DNA from: Idiomarina fontislapidosi
Lineage (GTDB): Bacteria; Pseudomonadota; Gammaproteobacteria; Enterobacterales; Alteromonadaceae
Length of the DNA: 64,000 nt
Assembly (NCBI RefSeq): GCF_003226255.1
Contig: NZ_QJST01000006.1
Coordinates: forward strand, 1 to 64,000
Direction: 5' to 3'
Shown here: one piece after another, positions 17,283 through 25,523 of the stretch
Position numbering within the stretch: position 1 is the first letter of the stretch
How the letters are laid out: the number at the start of each line of letters is the position of its first letter
Translations under genes and position numbers: made by a program
The notes under the pieces: generated by a model
What the model was told of the DNA's origin: nothing
Seen by the model: only the letters and a program-made list of their open reading frames with translations
The model's database searches: none

Positions 17283-17732
17283 ATGCTAAGAGCGATTTCA
17301 AAACAGGAATTTATAGCCATTTTTTCTTGGGCACAGACGGCCCAAGATCGCCTTTTTTGGCTTGGGCCTCATGTTAATGCAGATAGTCCAACCGAAGATG
17401 TGTGGGCACGCTTAAAAGGGGAGGAACGCCCCTCACTTGGCTTCTGGCATAACAACAAACTGGTGGGCTTTGCGCAATGTTATGAGAAGCATGAAGGGGC
17501 AAGGCATATTGCATGCTTAATTGTGAACCCAGAATGTCGTGGTCAAGGCATAGGGCGTCGTCTAGTAAATGCACTGTTAGAGCACGCATGGCAATATGAC
17601 GATGTTGCCTATGTTACATTAAATGTGTTGCCAGAAAATACGCGCGCGCTCAACCTGTATCGCAGTTTAGGCTTTGTGGAACAGTCGAATAATGACCCCA
17701 GTATGGTACCCATGACGTTGATGCGCGAGTAA
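17283..17732 (+). CDS. GNAT family N-acetyltransferase
   Basis: A 149-residue GNAT protein. The acetyl-CoA binding motif A is clear: CLIVNPECRGQGIGRRLV with the R/QxxGxG/A signature, around residues 78-96, and it is followed by LNVLPENTRALNLYRSLGF, the usual motif B. The substrate cannot be told from sequence. It is followed 25 bases later by the yjbQ gene on the same strand, and the two are probably cotranscribed. The start lacks a good ribosome binding site. Confidence 0.88.
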   Translation: MLRAISKQEFIAIFSWAQTAQDRLFWLGPHVNADSPTEDVWARLKGEERPSLGFWHNNKLVGFAQCYEKHEGARHIACLIVNPECRGQGIGRRLVNALLEHAWQYDDVAYVTLNVLPENTRALNLYRSLGFVEQSNNDPSMVPMTLMRE

Positions 17733-17757
17733 TCATTTATTAAACGCAGAGACGGAT

Positions 17758-18180
17758 ATGCATGTAGAACAATTTGAGTTAAACCTACCCGCGTTCACGC
17801 GTGGCTTTCATTTGATTACGGATCGTATTGAGCGCCTGCTCTCTGAGCGGTCTCAGTTAACGACAGGCTTAGTTCATGTGTTTATTCAACACACTTCTGC
17901 TTCGTTGACGTTAAACGAGAATGCTGACCCGACGGTACGTGGTGATTTCGAGCGGCATTTTAACGAAATGGTGCCTGAGAATGCGCCCTACTATGAGCAT
18001 ACCTATGAGGGGCCAGATGATATGCCAGCACACTTAAAATCGAGTATTTTAGGTGCTTCTGTGACTATTCCGCTGACTCACGGACGTTTAAATATGGGAA
18101 CTTGGCAGGGTCTTTACTTATGTGAGCACCGCGACCACGCGGGTGGTCGCAAATTGGTGCTCACTGTACAAGGTATTTAA
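17758..18180 (+). CDS. yjbQ: YjbQ family protein (UPF0047)
   Basis: A 140-residue protein matching the YjbQ/UPF0047 family over its full length, with HVFIQHTSASLTLNENADP, HFNEMVPEN, HLKSSILGASVTIPL and the C-terminal GTWQGLYLCEHRDH. Family members have a weak thiamine-phosphate synthase activity, hence the name secondary thiamine-phosphate synthase; the native role is uncertain. The His and acidic residues in the HTSAS and EHRDH blocks form the expected active site. A second gene after the GNAT acetyltransferase. Confidence 0.92.
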   Translation: MHVEQFELNLPAFTRGFHLITDRIERLLSERSQLTTGLVHVFIQHTSASLTLNENADPTVRGDFERHFNEMVPENAPYYEHTYEGPDDMPAHLKSSILGASVTIPLTHGRLNMGTWQGLYLCEHRDHAGGRKLVLTVQGI

Positions 18181-18195
18181 CGGCTACAACACGAT

Positions 18196-19284
18196 TTAGT
18201 AGCGCTCAAGCCAGTGCGCATAAGGTGCTGGTAATACCCAAGATGGCTTCTCAACACGCAACGCTTTAGCGGTATCGTAAGGCCAGTGTGGATTCGATAA
18301 ATGTGCACGTCCAACCATCACTAAGTCTAACTGACCTTGCGCGACGGTATGCTCTGCCAACTGCGGTAAATCGATTCCCCAAGCCGATGCGACTGGAATA
18401 TCGGCCGCGTTACGAATGCGCTCTGCGATAGGCGCCATAAAGCCCGGCCCCCATGGGATATTGGCCTGTGGGGTTGAGAAACTGATGCTGACGTTTAGAA
18501 AGTCCAACCCTTCGGCTTTGAGTAGTTCAGTTAATTTAATCGACTCTTGTAACTGCTCTTCGTCATTACCATCAAATTCGATAACGCCAAAACGCGCAGT
18601 TAACGGGAAGTTGTCTGGCCACACCGCTTTTACTGCGCGCACGGTTTCGACTAAAAAGCGTGCTCGGTTCTCGAATGACCCGCCGTATTCGTCGGTCCGT
18701 TGGTTAGCGTGCGGAGAAAAGAAACTTTGACCGAGGTAGCCATGAGCAAAGTGCAGTTCTAACCATTCAAACCCTAAGTCGCGAGCACGCTCTGCGGCAG
18801 CAACAAAGTCATTTTGCACACGCTGAATGTCGTCGAGAGTCATCTCTTTGGGCTGGCGCGGCAGATTAGCGCCGAACGCAATGGGTGATGGGGAAAGGGT
18901 TTCCCAGCCTCGGTCATCATCTTCGGCAATATGATCGTCACCGTCCCACGGACGATTAGCGCTGGCCTTGCGACCGGCATGACCAATTTGAATACCCGCT
19001 ACCGCACCTGCGGCTTTGATGTTGTCGACAATCGGTTGCATGGCTTGTGCTTGCTCGTCATTCCATAATCCGGTGCAGTTAGGGGTGATCCGCCCCTCCG
19101 GTGATACGGCGGTGGCTTCAACAATAACAAGGCCTGCACCACCACGTGCTAAGCTGGTGTAGTGGCTGAGGTGCCAATCGTTTACCACGCCTTCCTCTGC
19201 CATGTACTGGCACATCGGAGGTACGGCAATACGATTACGTAAACGAACATCTTTTAACTCAAATGGTTGAAATAAAGCTGACAC
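18196..19284 (-). CDS. Old Yellow Enzyme family NADH:flavin oxidoreductase (YqjM/XenA class)
   Basis: A 362-residue FMN-dependent ene-reductase. It has PPMCQYMAE (Cys25, the redox-tuning cysteine of the YqjM/XenA class), QIGHAGRKAS, ELHFAHGYL with the substrate-binding His residues, and RTDEYGGSFENRARF. Such enzymes reduce activated C=C bonds of electrophiles, or nitro compounds, with NAD(P)H. It is the second gene after the exported DJ-1/PfpI protein (19-base gap), and both are divergent from a LysR regulator, which points to an inducible response to reactive electrophiles. The natural substrate is unknown. Confidence 0.92.
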   Translation of the reverse strand: MSALFQPFELKDVRLRNRIAVPPMCQYMAEEGVVNDWHLSHYTSLARGGAGLVIVEATAVSPEGRITPNCTGLWNDEQAQAMQPIVDNIKAAGAVAGIQIGHAGRKASANRPWDGDDHIAEDDDRGWETLSPSPIAFGANLPRQPKEMTLDDIQRVQNDFVAAAERARDLGFEWLELHFAHGYLGQSFFSPHANQRTDEYGGSFENRARFLVETVRAVKAVWPDNFPLTARFGVIEFDGNDEEQLQESIKLTELLKAEGLDFLNVSISFSTPQANIPWGPGFMAPIAERIRNAADIPVASAWGIDLPQLAEHTVAQGQLDLVMVGRAHLSNPHWPYDTAKALRVEKPSWVLPAPYAHWLERY

Positions 19285-19303
19285 GCTAAGTACTCCTTGT
19301 TGA

Positions 19304-20158
19304 TTACTGCGCTTGTTCTAGTTGCTTGATTAACGCTTCTGCTAGAACTTTGTCGGAAAATGGGTTCTGACCGGTAATAAGTTCGCGGTCGACAACGACA
19401 TTGGGCTGCCACGCTTCGGCTTGTTCGAGATTCGCGCCCGCGGCCTGCATCGCAGCGGCTGGGTAGTAACGGATCTGTTTGCCATTAAGTGAGCCCTCGA
19501 AAACTTGCTCTTCTGGGGTCGAGAATATAGTCATCTGATAACCTTCGTAGATCCAGTCTTGCGCTTGTGATTGACCTTCTTGTGCAAACTGGTCAATAAA
19601 CTGTGCCGGCATTTGCTGTGGTGACAGCAGCGCAATAGGACCGTGGCAAATTGCAGCGGTAGGCTTTTGTTGGTTGTGGAAATAGGTCAGTAGCTCACCG
19701 ACTTCTGGATTACCGACCAAGTCAATCAGAGGTGCATGCCCGCCAGGTATGAATAGACCATCAAACTGGCTCAAATCACCTTTAAGTACGTCGGCTAATT
19801 TGTGGGTATCGTTGATACCATCGAGGTTAGCGATGACTTTTTGAATACGTTGCATTTCTTGCTCATCGCCGCCGAAATATTGTGTATCCACAGAACGTTG
19901 ATCGACCCGGGGCGCGTTTCCCTTTGGTGTTACCAGAACCAGCTCGTAGCCCGCCTGCTGCAGCGCATCAGCAGGTACACCAAACTCGTTTAAGTAGTAA
20001 CCGGTTGGATACTGACTGCCATCAGCAAGTTCCAGTTGTGTTTCACTGGAGAGTAAAACGAGCACCTTGCCCTTACTCGCAGCCGCTGCTTGGCTAAACA
20101 GCAATGCTGCGCCCAAGGTAGCGGTGATTATGAGTGACTTGATAAAACCTGTTGCCAT
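19304..20158 (-). CDS. Exported DJ-1/PfpI family protein
   Basis: A 284-residue protein with a signal peptide (residues 1-28, ending SQAAAAS) and a DJ-1/PfpI domain. The nucleophile elbow AAICHGPIALL carries Cys171 and His172, and Glu58 (YYLNEFGVP) is placed as the acid that activates the cysteine, as in Hsp31-like members. PGGHAPLIDL is the usual oxyanion loop. Relatives act as glyoxalases, deglycases or chaperones, normally in the cytosol; an exported version is less common. Cotranscribed with the Old Yellow Enzyme gene. Confidence 0.88.
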   Translation of the reverse strand: MATGFIKSLIITATLGAALLFSQAAAASKGKVLVLLSSETQLELADGSQYPTGYYLNEFGVPADALQQAGYELVLVTPKGNAPRVDQRSVDTQYFGGDEQEMQRIQKVIANLDGINDTHKLADVLKGDLSQFDGLFIPGGHAPLIDLVGNPEVGELLTYFHNQQKPTAAICHGPIALLSPQQMPAQFIDQFAQEGQSQAQDWIYEGYQMTIFSTPEEQVFEGSLNGKQIRYYPAAAMQAAGANLEQAEAWQPNVVVDRELITGQNPFSDKVLAEALIKQLEQAQ

Positions 20159-20194
20159 GAAGCCTCCAATTAAGGCGTAAATTTTGATGCGCTT

Positions 20195-20213
20195 ATAGTA
20201 GCGTGTGTACTAT
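20195..20213. promoter_or_regulatory. LysR-type operator candidate
   Basis: ATAGTA-N7-TACTAT is a perfect inverted repeat in the 107-base gap between the divergent DJ-1/PfpI and LysR genes. It fits the T-N11-A layout of LysR-type binding sites. Binding by the adjacent LysR protein is inferred. Confidence 0.6.
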
Positions 20214-20265
20214 CATTCGATAATAAGAAAAAATCTATTTAACCCATCGAAAAAATGAATAACAC

Positions 20266-21195
20266 ATGAATTTATACACTAAGGATATTAACCTTCTGTT
20301 GGTTTTTTATACACTGTATGAAGAGTTAAATGCTACTCGGGCGGCGCAACGCATGTCACTGAGTCAGCCCGCGCTAAGTCACAAGTTAAATAAACTTCGC
20401 CACGAGATGGGCGATTCATTGTTTGTGCGTGCCGCGCGAGGTTTGACAGCGACACCGCGTGCCCATGAACTTGCGCGTCAGATGCAGCCGCTTATTCATC
20501 AGCTTCGAAATTTCTATGAACAAACCGAAGGGCATGATTATCTGAGCAGAACAGAGTCGATACGGATATATACAACAGATTATATGGAGCAGGCGCTATT
20601 GCCTCATTTACTGCCTGTAATACGGCAAGCCGCACCTAATGTCACCTTAGTGACGCAAAATACGCGAGGTCGTCTGCCACGTAACGAATTGGAAACGGGC
20701 GAATGCGATATTGCTATCGCAGGCTTTTACAATGACTTGCCTGATACGTTGCGTCAGCAACGCTTAATTGAGGAACCATTTAAAGTATTAGCGGCTAAGG
20801 ATAACCCTCATATCATTGGCGGTTTGTCACTTGAAGATTATCTACAGTGTGAGCATTTACTTACAACCTTAACCGGCGATTTAAAAGGGTTGGTCGATCA
20901 AAAGCTGGCCGAGTTGGGACGTGAACGCAGTATCGTTGCAGGTTTATCCAGTTTTATTGTGCCAACTCGCTTATTAACGGGGACGCGGTGGTTGCTGACT
21001 TGTTTGCGATCAATAGCTGAGCAGGCGACCGCATTGGATGATAATTTAGTCATACTTGAACCACCGCTTGACCTTCCGCATGTGCAGGTGATGCAAATTT
21101 GGCATGAACGGACAGACGCTGATCCGTTGCGTCGATGGTTAAGAAACACAATACAAGAGGTACTCCAACGTGTCTGTAGAGAGCACTCAGGCTAA
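20266..21195 (+). CDS. LysR family transcriptional regulator
   Basis: A 309-residue LysR-type regulator. The winged helix-turn-helix occupies about residues 5-65 (DINLLLVFYTLYEELNATRA, then SLSQPALSHKLNKLR), followed by the effector-binding domain (about 92-300). The N-terminal pattern resembles the NodD/LeuO-like branch. It is divergent from the exported DJ-1/PfpI and Old Yellow Enzyme genes and an inverted repeat lies between, so it probably controls them in response to some electrophile. Its 3' end overlaps the DUF1543 gene by 26 bases. Confidence 0.92.
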   Translation: MNLYTKDINLLLVFYTLYEELNATRAAQRMSLSQPALSHKLNKLRHEMGDSLFVRAARGLTATPRAHELARQMQPLIHQLRNFYEQTEGHDYLSRTESIRIYTTDYMEQALLPHLLPVIRQAAPNVTLVTQNTRGRLPRNELETGECDIAIAGFYNDLPDTLRQQRLIEEPFKVLAAKDNPHIIGGLSLEDYLQCEHLLTTLTGDLKGLVDQKLAELGRERSIVAGLSSFIVPTRLLTGTRWLLTCLRSIAEQATALDDNLVILEPPLDLPHVQVMQIWHERTDADPLRRWLRNTIQEVLQRVCREHSG

Positions 21196-21709
21196 CCAAC
21201 TTTTTATGATTTATATTGGCGGCAGTGCGCCAGGCGCACATATCGAGCTGCATGATGTACGGTTTGTCGTCGCGCCAACGATTGAAGCCACTTTTCCGGC
21301 ACTACGACAGCAGTGGTTCGGTTCGCAGAAGGGTATCCATTTGGACAGTTACGTTGCCTTACATCACGTCGATGGGTATCGCATCTCATTGACTCAGCAG
21401 GCGGTCGATAACCAGGGGTTATCCCTGTATTTTGTCAACTTTGGGGGTTATTTCCCTGGTCGTTTGGCGGAGTTCCATGACTTTACTGTCGTGGTTGCCA
21501 AGTCTGCTGCTGATGCTAAGCAACGTGCACGGAGTCAGGTGTCTGCGCGAGGACTCGCGGGCGCGGAGCAATTACACAAGGATGATTTGCTCGCAGTCGA
21601 TGATTGTCTCAAGATTGATTTGCTTGATGGTTATGCAATTAAGCTCGATTACGATGGTATTAAGCAACCTTTAGCGCCCGACTGGATGGGCTATCACCCT
21701 TTACCTTAG
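21170..21709 (+). CDS. DUF1543 domain protein
   Basis: A 179-residue protein of the DUF1543 family. It seems to hold two copies of a small domain: MIYIGGSAPGAHIELHDVRF near the N-terminus and YFVNFGGYFPGRLAEFHDFT in the second half, each with a GG..PG...E.HD pattern. The function of the family is unknown. It starts inside the end of the LysR gene (26-base overlap) and is followed 9 bases later by the LOG-family gene, so it lies in one transcription unit with both. Confidence 0.85.
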   Translation: MSVESTQANQLFMIYIGGSAPGAHIELHDVRFVVAPTIEATFPALRQQWFGSQKGIHLDSYVALHHVDGYRISLTQQAVDNQGLSLYFVNFGGYFPGRLAEFHDFTVVVAKSAADAKQRARSQVSARGLAGAEQLHKDDLLAVDDCLKIDLLDGYAIKLDYDGIKQPLAPDWMGYHPLP

Positions 21710-21718
21710 GACTTTCCA

Positions 21719-22609
21719 ATGGCCGATAAACACCCTTTGCACCAACGACACCATGCTTCGGCTAAGCAGTCAGAAGAGGCGATCGCACGGTTGCAAAATA
21801 ATGACAGTTATAAACTAGCATTCGCTGACAATGACTTTTTGTTAGAGGACGATTTGCGTCATGTGCGGCTACAACTTGAGTATTTAAAGCCTGAGCGTGT
21901 GCTTGAGCAGCATCGTATTGATGCGACAGTGGTTGTGTTTGGCAGTGCCCGATTCTTATCACCCGAGCAAGCGCATTATAATCTAGATATTGCACAAGCT
22001 GAGCTGGATAAAAATCCCGAGGATGCAACCACCAAAGCGCACTGGATTAAGGCTAAGCGAGACTTAAAAAACAGTCGTTACTATGCTGAGGCGCAAAAAT
22101 TTGCCCACTTAGTTACTGAGCATAGTCAAAACTATCCAGAGCACCGTGTTGTGGTGATGTCGGGCGGAGGTCCTGGGGTCATGGAGGCAGCTAATCGCGG
22201 TGCAACGGAAGCGGGGGGGGACAGTATTGGTCTTAATATTGTGCTACCCAAAGAGCAGTATCCAAACCCCTACATAACGCCTGAGTTTTGCTTTCAGTTT
22301 CATTATTTTGCGATTCGCAAAATGCATTTTTTAATGCGCGCACGTGCGCTTGTCGCATTGCCTGGCGGATTCGGAACTCTGGACGAGTTGTTCGAAACCT
22401 TGACCTTAATCCAGACAAAGAAGATCGACCCTGTCCCTATCGTGCTAATTGGTAAAGGCTTTTGGTCCAAATTAATCAATTTTGACTTGTTGATTGAGGA
22501 AGGTTTGATTGCACCTGAGGATGTGAAGCTCTTTACCTTAGTGAACACCGCTGAAGAGGCGTGGGCGCATATTTGTCGCTTTTATGAGTTAAGCGAGGGA
22601 GGTGAATAA
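21719..22609 (+). CDS. LOG family protein (TIGR00730-like Rossmann fold)
   Basis: A 296-residue protein of the LOG (lonely guy) family. The signature blocks are VMSGGGPGVMEAANRGA (phosphoribosyl binding) and LVALPGGFGTLDELFE (catalytic PGGxGTxxE). Family members hydrolyse nucleoside 5'-monophosphates to free base and ribose 5-phosphate, in bacteria probably for nucleotide salvage or stress. The N-terminal extension of about 110 residues is longer than in minimal LOG proteins. Its stop overlaps the next start (TAATG, one shared base). Confidence 0.9.
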   Translation: MADKHPLHQRHHASAKQSEEAIARLQNNDSYKLAFADNDFLLEDDLRHVRLQLEYLKPERVLEQHRIDATVVVFGSARFLSPEQAHYNLDIAQAELDKNPEDATTKAHWIKAKRDLKNSRYYAEAQKFAHLVTEHSQNYPEHRVVVMSGGGPGVMEAANRGATEAGGDSIGLNIVLPKEQYPNPYITPEFCFQFHYFAIRKMHFLMRARALVALPGGFGTLDELFETLTLIQTKKIDPVPIVLIGKGFWSKLINFDLLIEEGLIAPEDVKLFTLVNTAEEAWAHICRFYELSEGGE

Positions 22610-23739
22610 TGCCATGGAATGCAATTGAGACTCCGTATCTACGTGTTGATCAGCCTCGGTTTGATAACAATATTCAGCGTTTAAATTGTCACTTAAACGC
22701 TCTCAATACGCCGTTACGACCGCACGTAAAGACGGTAAAGTCATTGCCCGCCGTGAAAGCGATTTTCAACGGTGGCACCGGACCTATCACGGTATCGACG
22801 CTTAAAGAGGCGGACTTCTTCGCGCAGCATGGGTTTGATGACCAGATATACGCGGTCGGTATTGCGGAGAATAAGTTGCCGCATGTAAAGCGGTTGATTG
22901 AACAAGGTATCGATTTAAAAATCATCTTAGAAAGCGAAACACAAGCGTGTAACGTGGTCGAATTTTGTCGTTTACATGACGTTGTAATCCCTACACTGGT
23001 TGAAGTGGATTGTGATGGCAGCCGAGCAGGCTTAACGCCTGATAGCCAAGCATTAATGGCTGTCAGTCAACTACTCGCTGATGCGCAGTTATTCAAAGGT
23101 GTATTGCTCCACGCTGGGGGCTCATACGGGTGTAGCACGCGAGCAGAAAAAGTGGCAGCGGCTGAAAATGAGCGTGCCACCGCTGTGCGCGTGAAGGATC
23201 AGCTCGCCGGCGTCGATATAGCGTGCCCAATTGTGAGTATTGGCTCTACGCCGACGGCACACTTCGCGCAAGATCTCTCGGGTGTGACAGAGGTGCGAGC
23301 GGGTGTCTATGTGTTTTTTGACTTGGTGATGGCGAACATCAACGTGTGCTCACTTGATGATATTGCCTTATCGGTCGTAACGACGGTGATTGGTGTTAAG
23401 CCTGAGAAGGGCTGGATTTTAATCGATGCTGGTTGGATGGCGCTTTCGCGTGATCGGGGGACCGCTCACCAAGCGATTGACTATGGTTACGGTATGGTAC
23501 TCGATGCTGCGGGACGTCCATTGGATGGCTGGGTTGTCGAGAGCACGAGTCAAGAGCATGGGATTATTAAGCATCGTGCTGGGCTAACCGATATTCCAAG
23601 CGATATACAGGTGGGTGATCAATTGCGGATTCTGCCAAACCATGCCTGTGCTACGGCATCGCAGTTTGATAAGTATTATGTCTCGAACGCAGAAGATGAG
23701 CTTATCGACGAGTGGCCGCGGTTTAACTATTGGACTTAA
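22609..23739 (+). CDS. DSD1-type PLP-dependent D-amino acid lyase (D-threonine aldolase / D-serine dehydratase fold)
   Basis: A 376-residue enzyme with an alanine-racemase-type barrel. TPYLRVDQPRFDNNIQRL opens the protein, the PLP lysine is in RPHVKTVKS near residue 40, LHAGGSYG and SIGSTPTA bind the phosphate, and PNHACAT carries the metal pair His345 and Cys347 expected for D-threonine aldolase and eukaryotic-type D-serine dehydratase. It should therefore act on a D-beta-hydroxy amino acid; which of the two reactions is used cannot be told. Last gene of the LysR-DUF1543-LOG run, and it ends at a strong terminator. Confidence 0.88.
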   Translation: MPWNAIETPYLRVDQPRFDNNIQRLNCHLNALNTPLRPHVKTVKSLPAVKAIFNGGTGPITVSTLKEADFFAQHGFDDQIYAVGIAENKLPHVKRLIEQGIDLKIILESETQACNVVEFCRLHDVVIPTLVEVDCDGSRAGLTPDSQALMAVSQLLADAQLFKGVLLHAGGSYGCSTRAEKVAAAENERATAVRVKDQLAGVDIACPIVSIGSTPTAHFAQDLSGVTEVRAGVYVFFDLVMANINVCSLDDIALSVVTTVIGVKPEKGWILIDAGWMALSRDRGTAHQAIDYGYGMVLDAAGRPLDGWVVESTSQEHGIIKHRAGLTDIPSDIQVGDQLRILPNHACATASQFDKYYVSNAEDELIDEWPRFNYWT

Positions 23740-23740
23740 T

Positions 23741-23770
23741 AAAAAAGGAGCCAGTTAGGCTCCTTTTTTT
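23741..23770. terminator. Bidirectional intrinsic terminator
   Basis: AAAAAAGGAGCC (23741-23752) and GGCTCCTTTTTTT (23758-23770) around a 5-base loop: a GC stem flanked by A and T runs, so it can stop transcripts from both the D-amino acid lyase gene and the pgs operon. Confidence 0.9.
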
Positions 23771-23783
23771 ACACCCATGCGGT

Positions 23784-24935
23784 TTATACCATCGGCTTGG
23801 TTCCTTTACCGCTGGTACTATCGCGACGCCAGAGGCTAGTGATACGCGCTGAGCGTACGATTAACCATGTGAGCCCGAATAGTGCCACAGCAAGCCCGAA
23901 AGCAAGCAACCGACTATAGGTGCTTGAGGAATAGATACCGCCATTACCGACAGGCACGGCCTCAAGTGGTGCTATGGGAAGACCGTAGCGCTCCGCCATG
24001 TTCTTGATGCCGATAAAATGGATGCCCGGGATATTCTCTTGAAGGAAGTATCCCATCACGGTATCCACCGCGTAGGCGCGCGACGGTGCATCGTACTGTA
24101 GGCCTGACTTAAACATATCGTCGATACCGGGAGGCCCCACGATCGTTGCACCACCGCCTACGTTGATGAAGGCTTTATAATTACGATCCGAGGCGTACTC
24201 GCGGAAAATCGCAATACGATCGGCGACGGCTTCTTGGTAGTTGGCGGGTTCGATGATCGGCAAACCAGCACGTTCAATGGTTTGACGAATCGATTGAATA
24301 CCCGCTTGTGGGATGCCAATGCCGCGGTCTTCGATACCACCAATTGAAGCGTATTTGGGTTCGAATGAAATCACATCGGCCTTTTCCAATGCTCGCGCCA
24401 TGTCCAACCACAAGAAGCCGGGTACATTTGCACCCCATTGCGAAGAAGAGGCTGAAGCGATAATAATCGGCTCCGCTTCCATGGCTTCTAATGCCGAGTA
24501 AACCGCTAGGTTCAATGCTGGGAATGAACCAGAAACGGTCACAGCCACTAAATCACCCTTTTCGACACCCGCTTTAGCTAATAGCTTTACCGCTACGGCT
24601 GCCCAGTTTGGGTTTACAGTGGTTTGTTTAGACTCACGTCCACCATGGTTGGTTGTAACGATACTGTTGTCGAGCCCGATAAAGCCAGAGCGTTGTGGAT
24701 CAAACTCAGGATTAATCGGTTCTTTCTCGGCGCGCAGTGGACGAATGACCTCCATACCTTGGCGCATGATTTTTGCCGCAGTCACCATGGTGGCATAGTT
24801 CTTATCCACGATAGGGTCGGTCTCTTTCACGTTCTCGGCGGCTAGTAAAGCCACTAACGCTGCGATAATCAGTACAATCAGTCCCCAGGCGGGCACACCT
24901 GAAGAACGCCAATAAATCTTAGTAAAACTACTCAT
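23784..24935 (-). CDS. pgsW: Poly-gamma-glutamate system protein PgsW
   Basis: A 383-residue protein with a membrane segment near each end (about residues 15-36 and 345-362) and a large soluble part between, containing AVTVSGSFPALNLAVYSALEAM, GGIEDRGIGIPQAG and INVGGGATIVGPPG. It resembles the PgsW-type proteins found beside PgsB and PgsC in some bacteria; their exact role in polymer synthesis or export is not established. It is the last gene of the pgsB-pgsC-pgsW operon, 12 bases after pgsC, and ends at a bidirectional terminator. The name is given on context as well as likeness. Confidence 0.8.
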   Translation of the reverse strand: MSSFTKIYWRSSGVPAWGLIVLIIAALVALLAAENVKETDPIVDKNYATMVTAAKIMRQGMEVIRPLRAEKEPINPEFDPQRSGFIGLDNSIVTTNHGGRESKQTTVNPNWAAVAVKLLAKAGVEKGDLVAVTVSGSFPALNLAVYSALEAMEAEPIIIASASSSQWGANVPGFLWLDMARALEKADVISFEPKYASIGGIEDRGIGIPQAGIQSIRQTIERAGLPIIEPANYQEAVADRIAIFREYASDRNYKAFINVGGGATIVGPPGIDDMFKSGLQYDAPSRAYAVDTVMGYFLQENIPGIHFIGIKNMAERYGLPIAPLEAVPVGNGGIYSSSTYSRLLAFGLAVALFGLTWLIVRSARITSLWRRDSTSGKGTKPMV

Positions 24936-24947
24936 TTGGAATTCTCC

Positions 24948-25523
24948 TTACCAGCCTGGCATTTGAAACGCGCTGCTTGCTTCGTACATTTGCAACGCTT
25001 CGGGCATGATGACGATAAGCGCGAGACGCACCAATACAGCGGTCACCGCTAAGCCACATAACGTCTGTAAAACGCCTTGGCGCTCAAACCAAATCGCTAT
25101 CAGTCCGGGGATGATATAGCCGATGATATTGCTCGACATCACGGCCATCATGAAGGATGACTCCAGTGTTGCGACTTGCGCTTGGGCGTCATCACCACCT
25201 GCCACCATTTGTAAGTCGACCCAGTTCACTAAGCTACCGAGGAACAAATCCATTAAGCCAGCGATAAGGTAACCCGTTAGGATCATAATGATGGTCTGGC
25301 GACGGCCATAGATAATAGCAAAGCTCGATATGATGCGGACGATCAAGAATGTGAGTAAGGCAGCCACCAACGTGATCACCAAGCTCATGGGATCGGTCAG
25401 TTGCAATGCTACGTAACCTGGCACAACCAAGCCGCCTGCGGCGAGTCCGAGTGTTTGTGTGAGCAATAGGGTAAAGAACAATCCGATGCCAATGGCAACG
25501 GCTAGAATATTTAAAGCGATCAC
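24948..25523 (-). CDS. pgsC: Poly-gamma-glutamate biosynthesis protein PgsC (CapC)
   Basis: A 191-residue integral membrane protein with about five hydrophobic helices. It has the PgsC features: an N-terminal helix, the GLAAGGLVVPGYVALQLTDP block near residues 26-45 and IIGYIIPGLIAIWFERQG near 135-150. PgsC works with the ligase PgsB in the membrane to polymerise glutamate through gamma-amide bonds. The start overlaps the pgsB stop by four bases, which indicates tight coupling. No pgsA/capA gene is present nearby. Confidence 0.87.
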   Translation of the reverse strand: MIALNILAVAIGIGLFFTLLLTQTLGLAAGGLVVPGYVALQLTDPMSLVITLVAALLTFLIVRIISSFAIIYGRRQTIIMILTGYLIAGLMDLFLGSLVNWVDLQMVAGGDDAQAQVATLESSFMMAVMSSNIIGYIIPGLIAIWFERQGVLQTLCGLAVTAVLVRLALIVIMPEALQMYEASSAFQMPGW

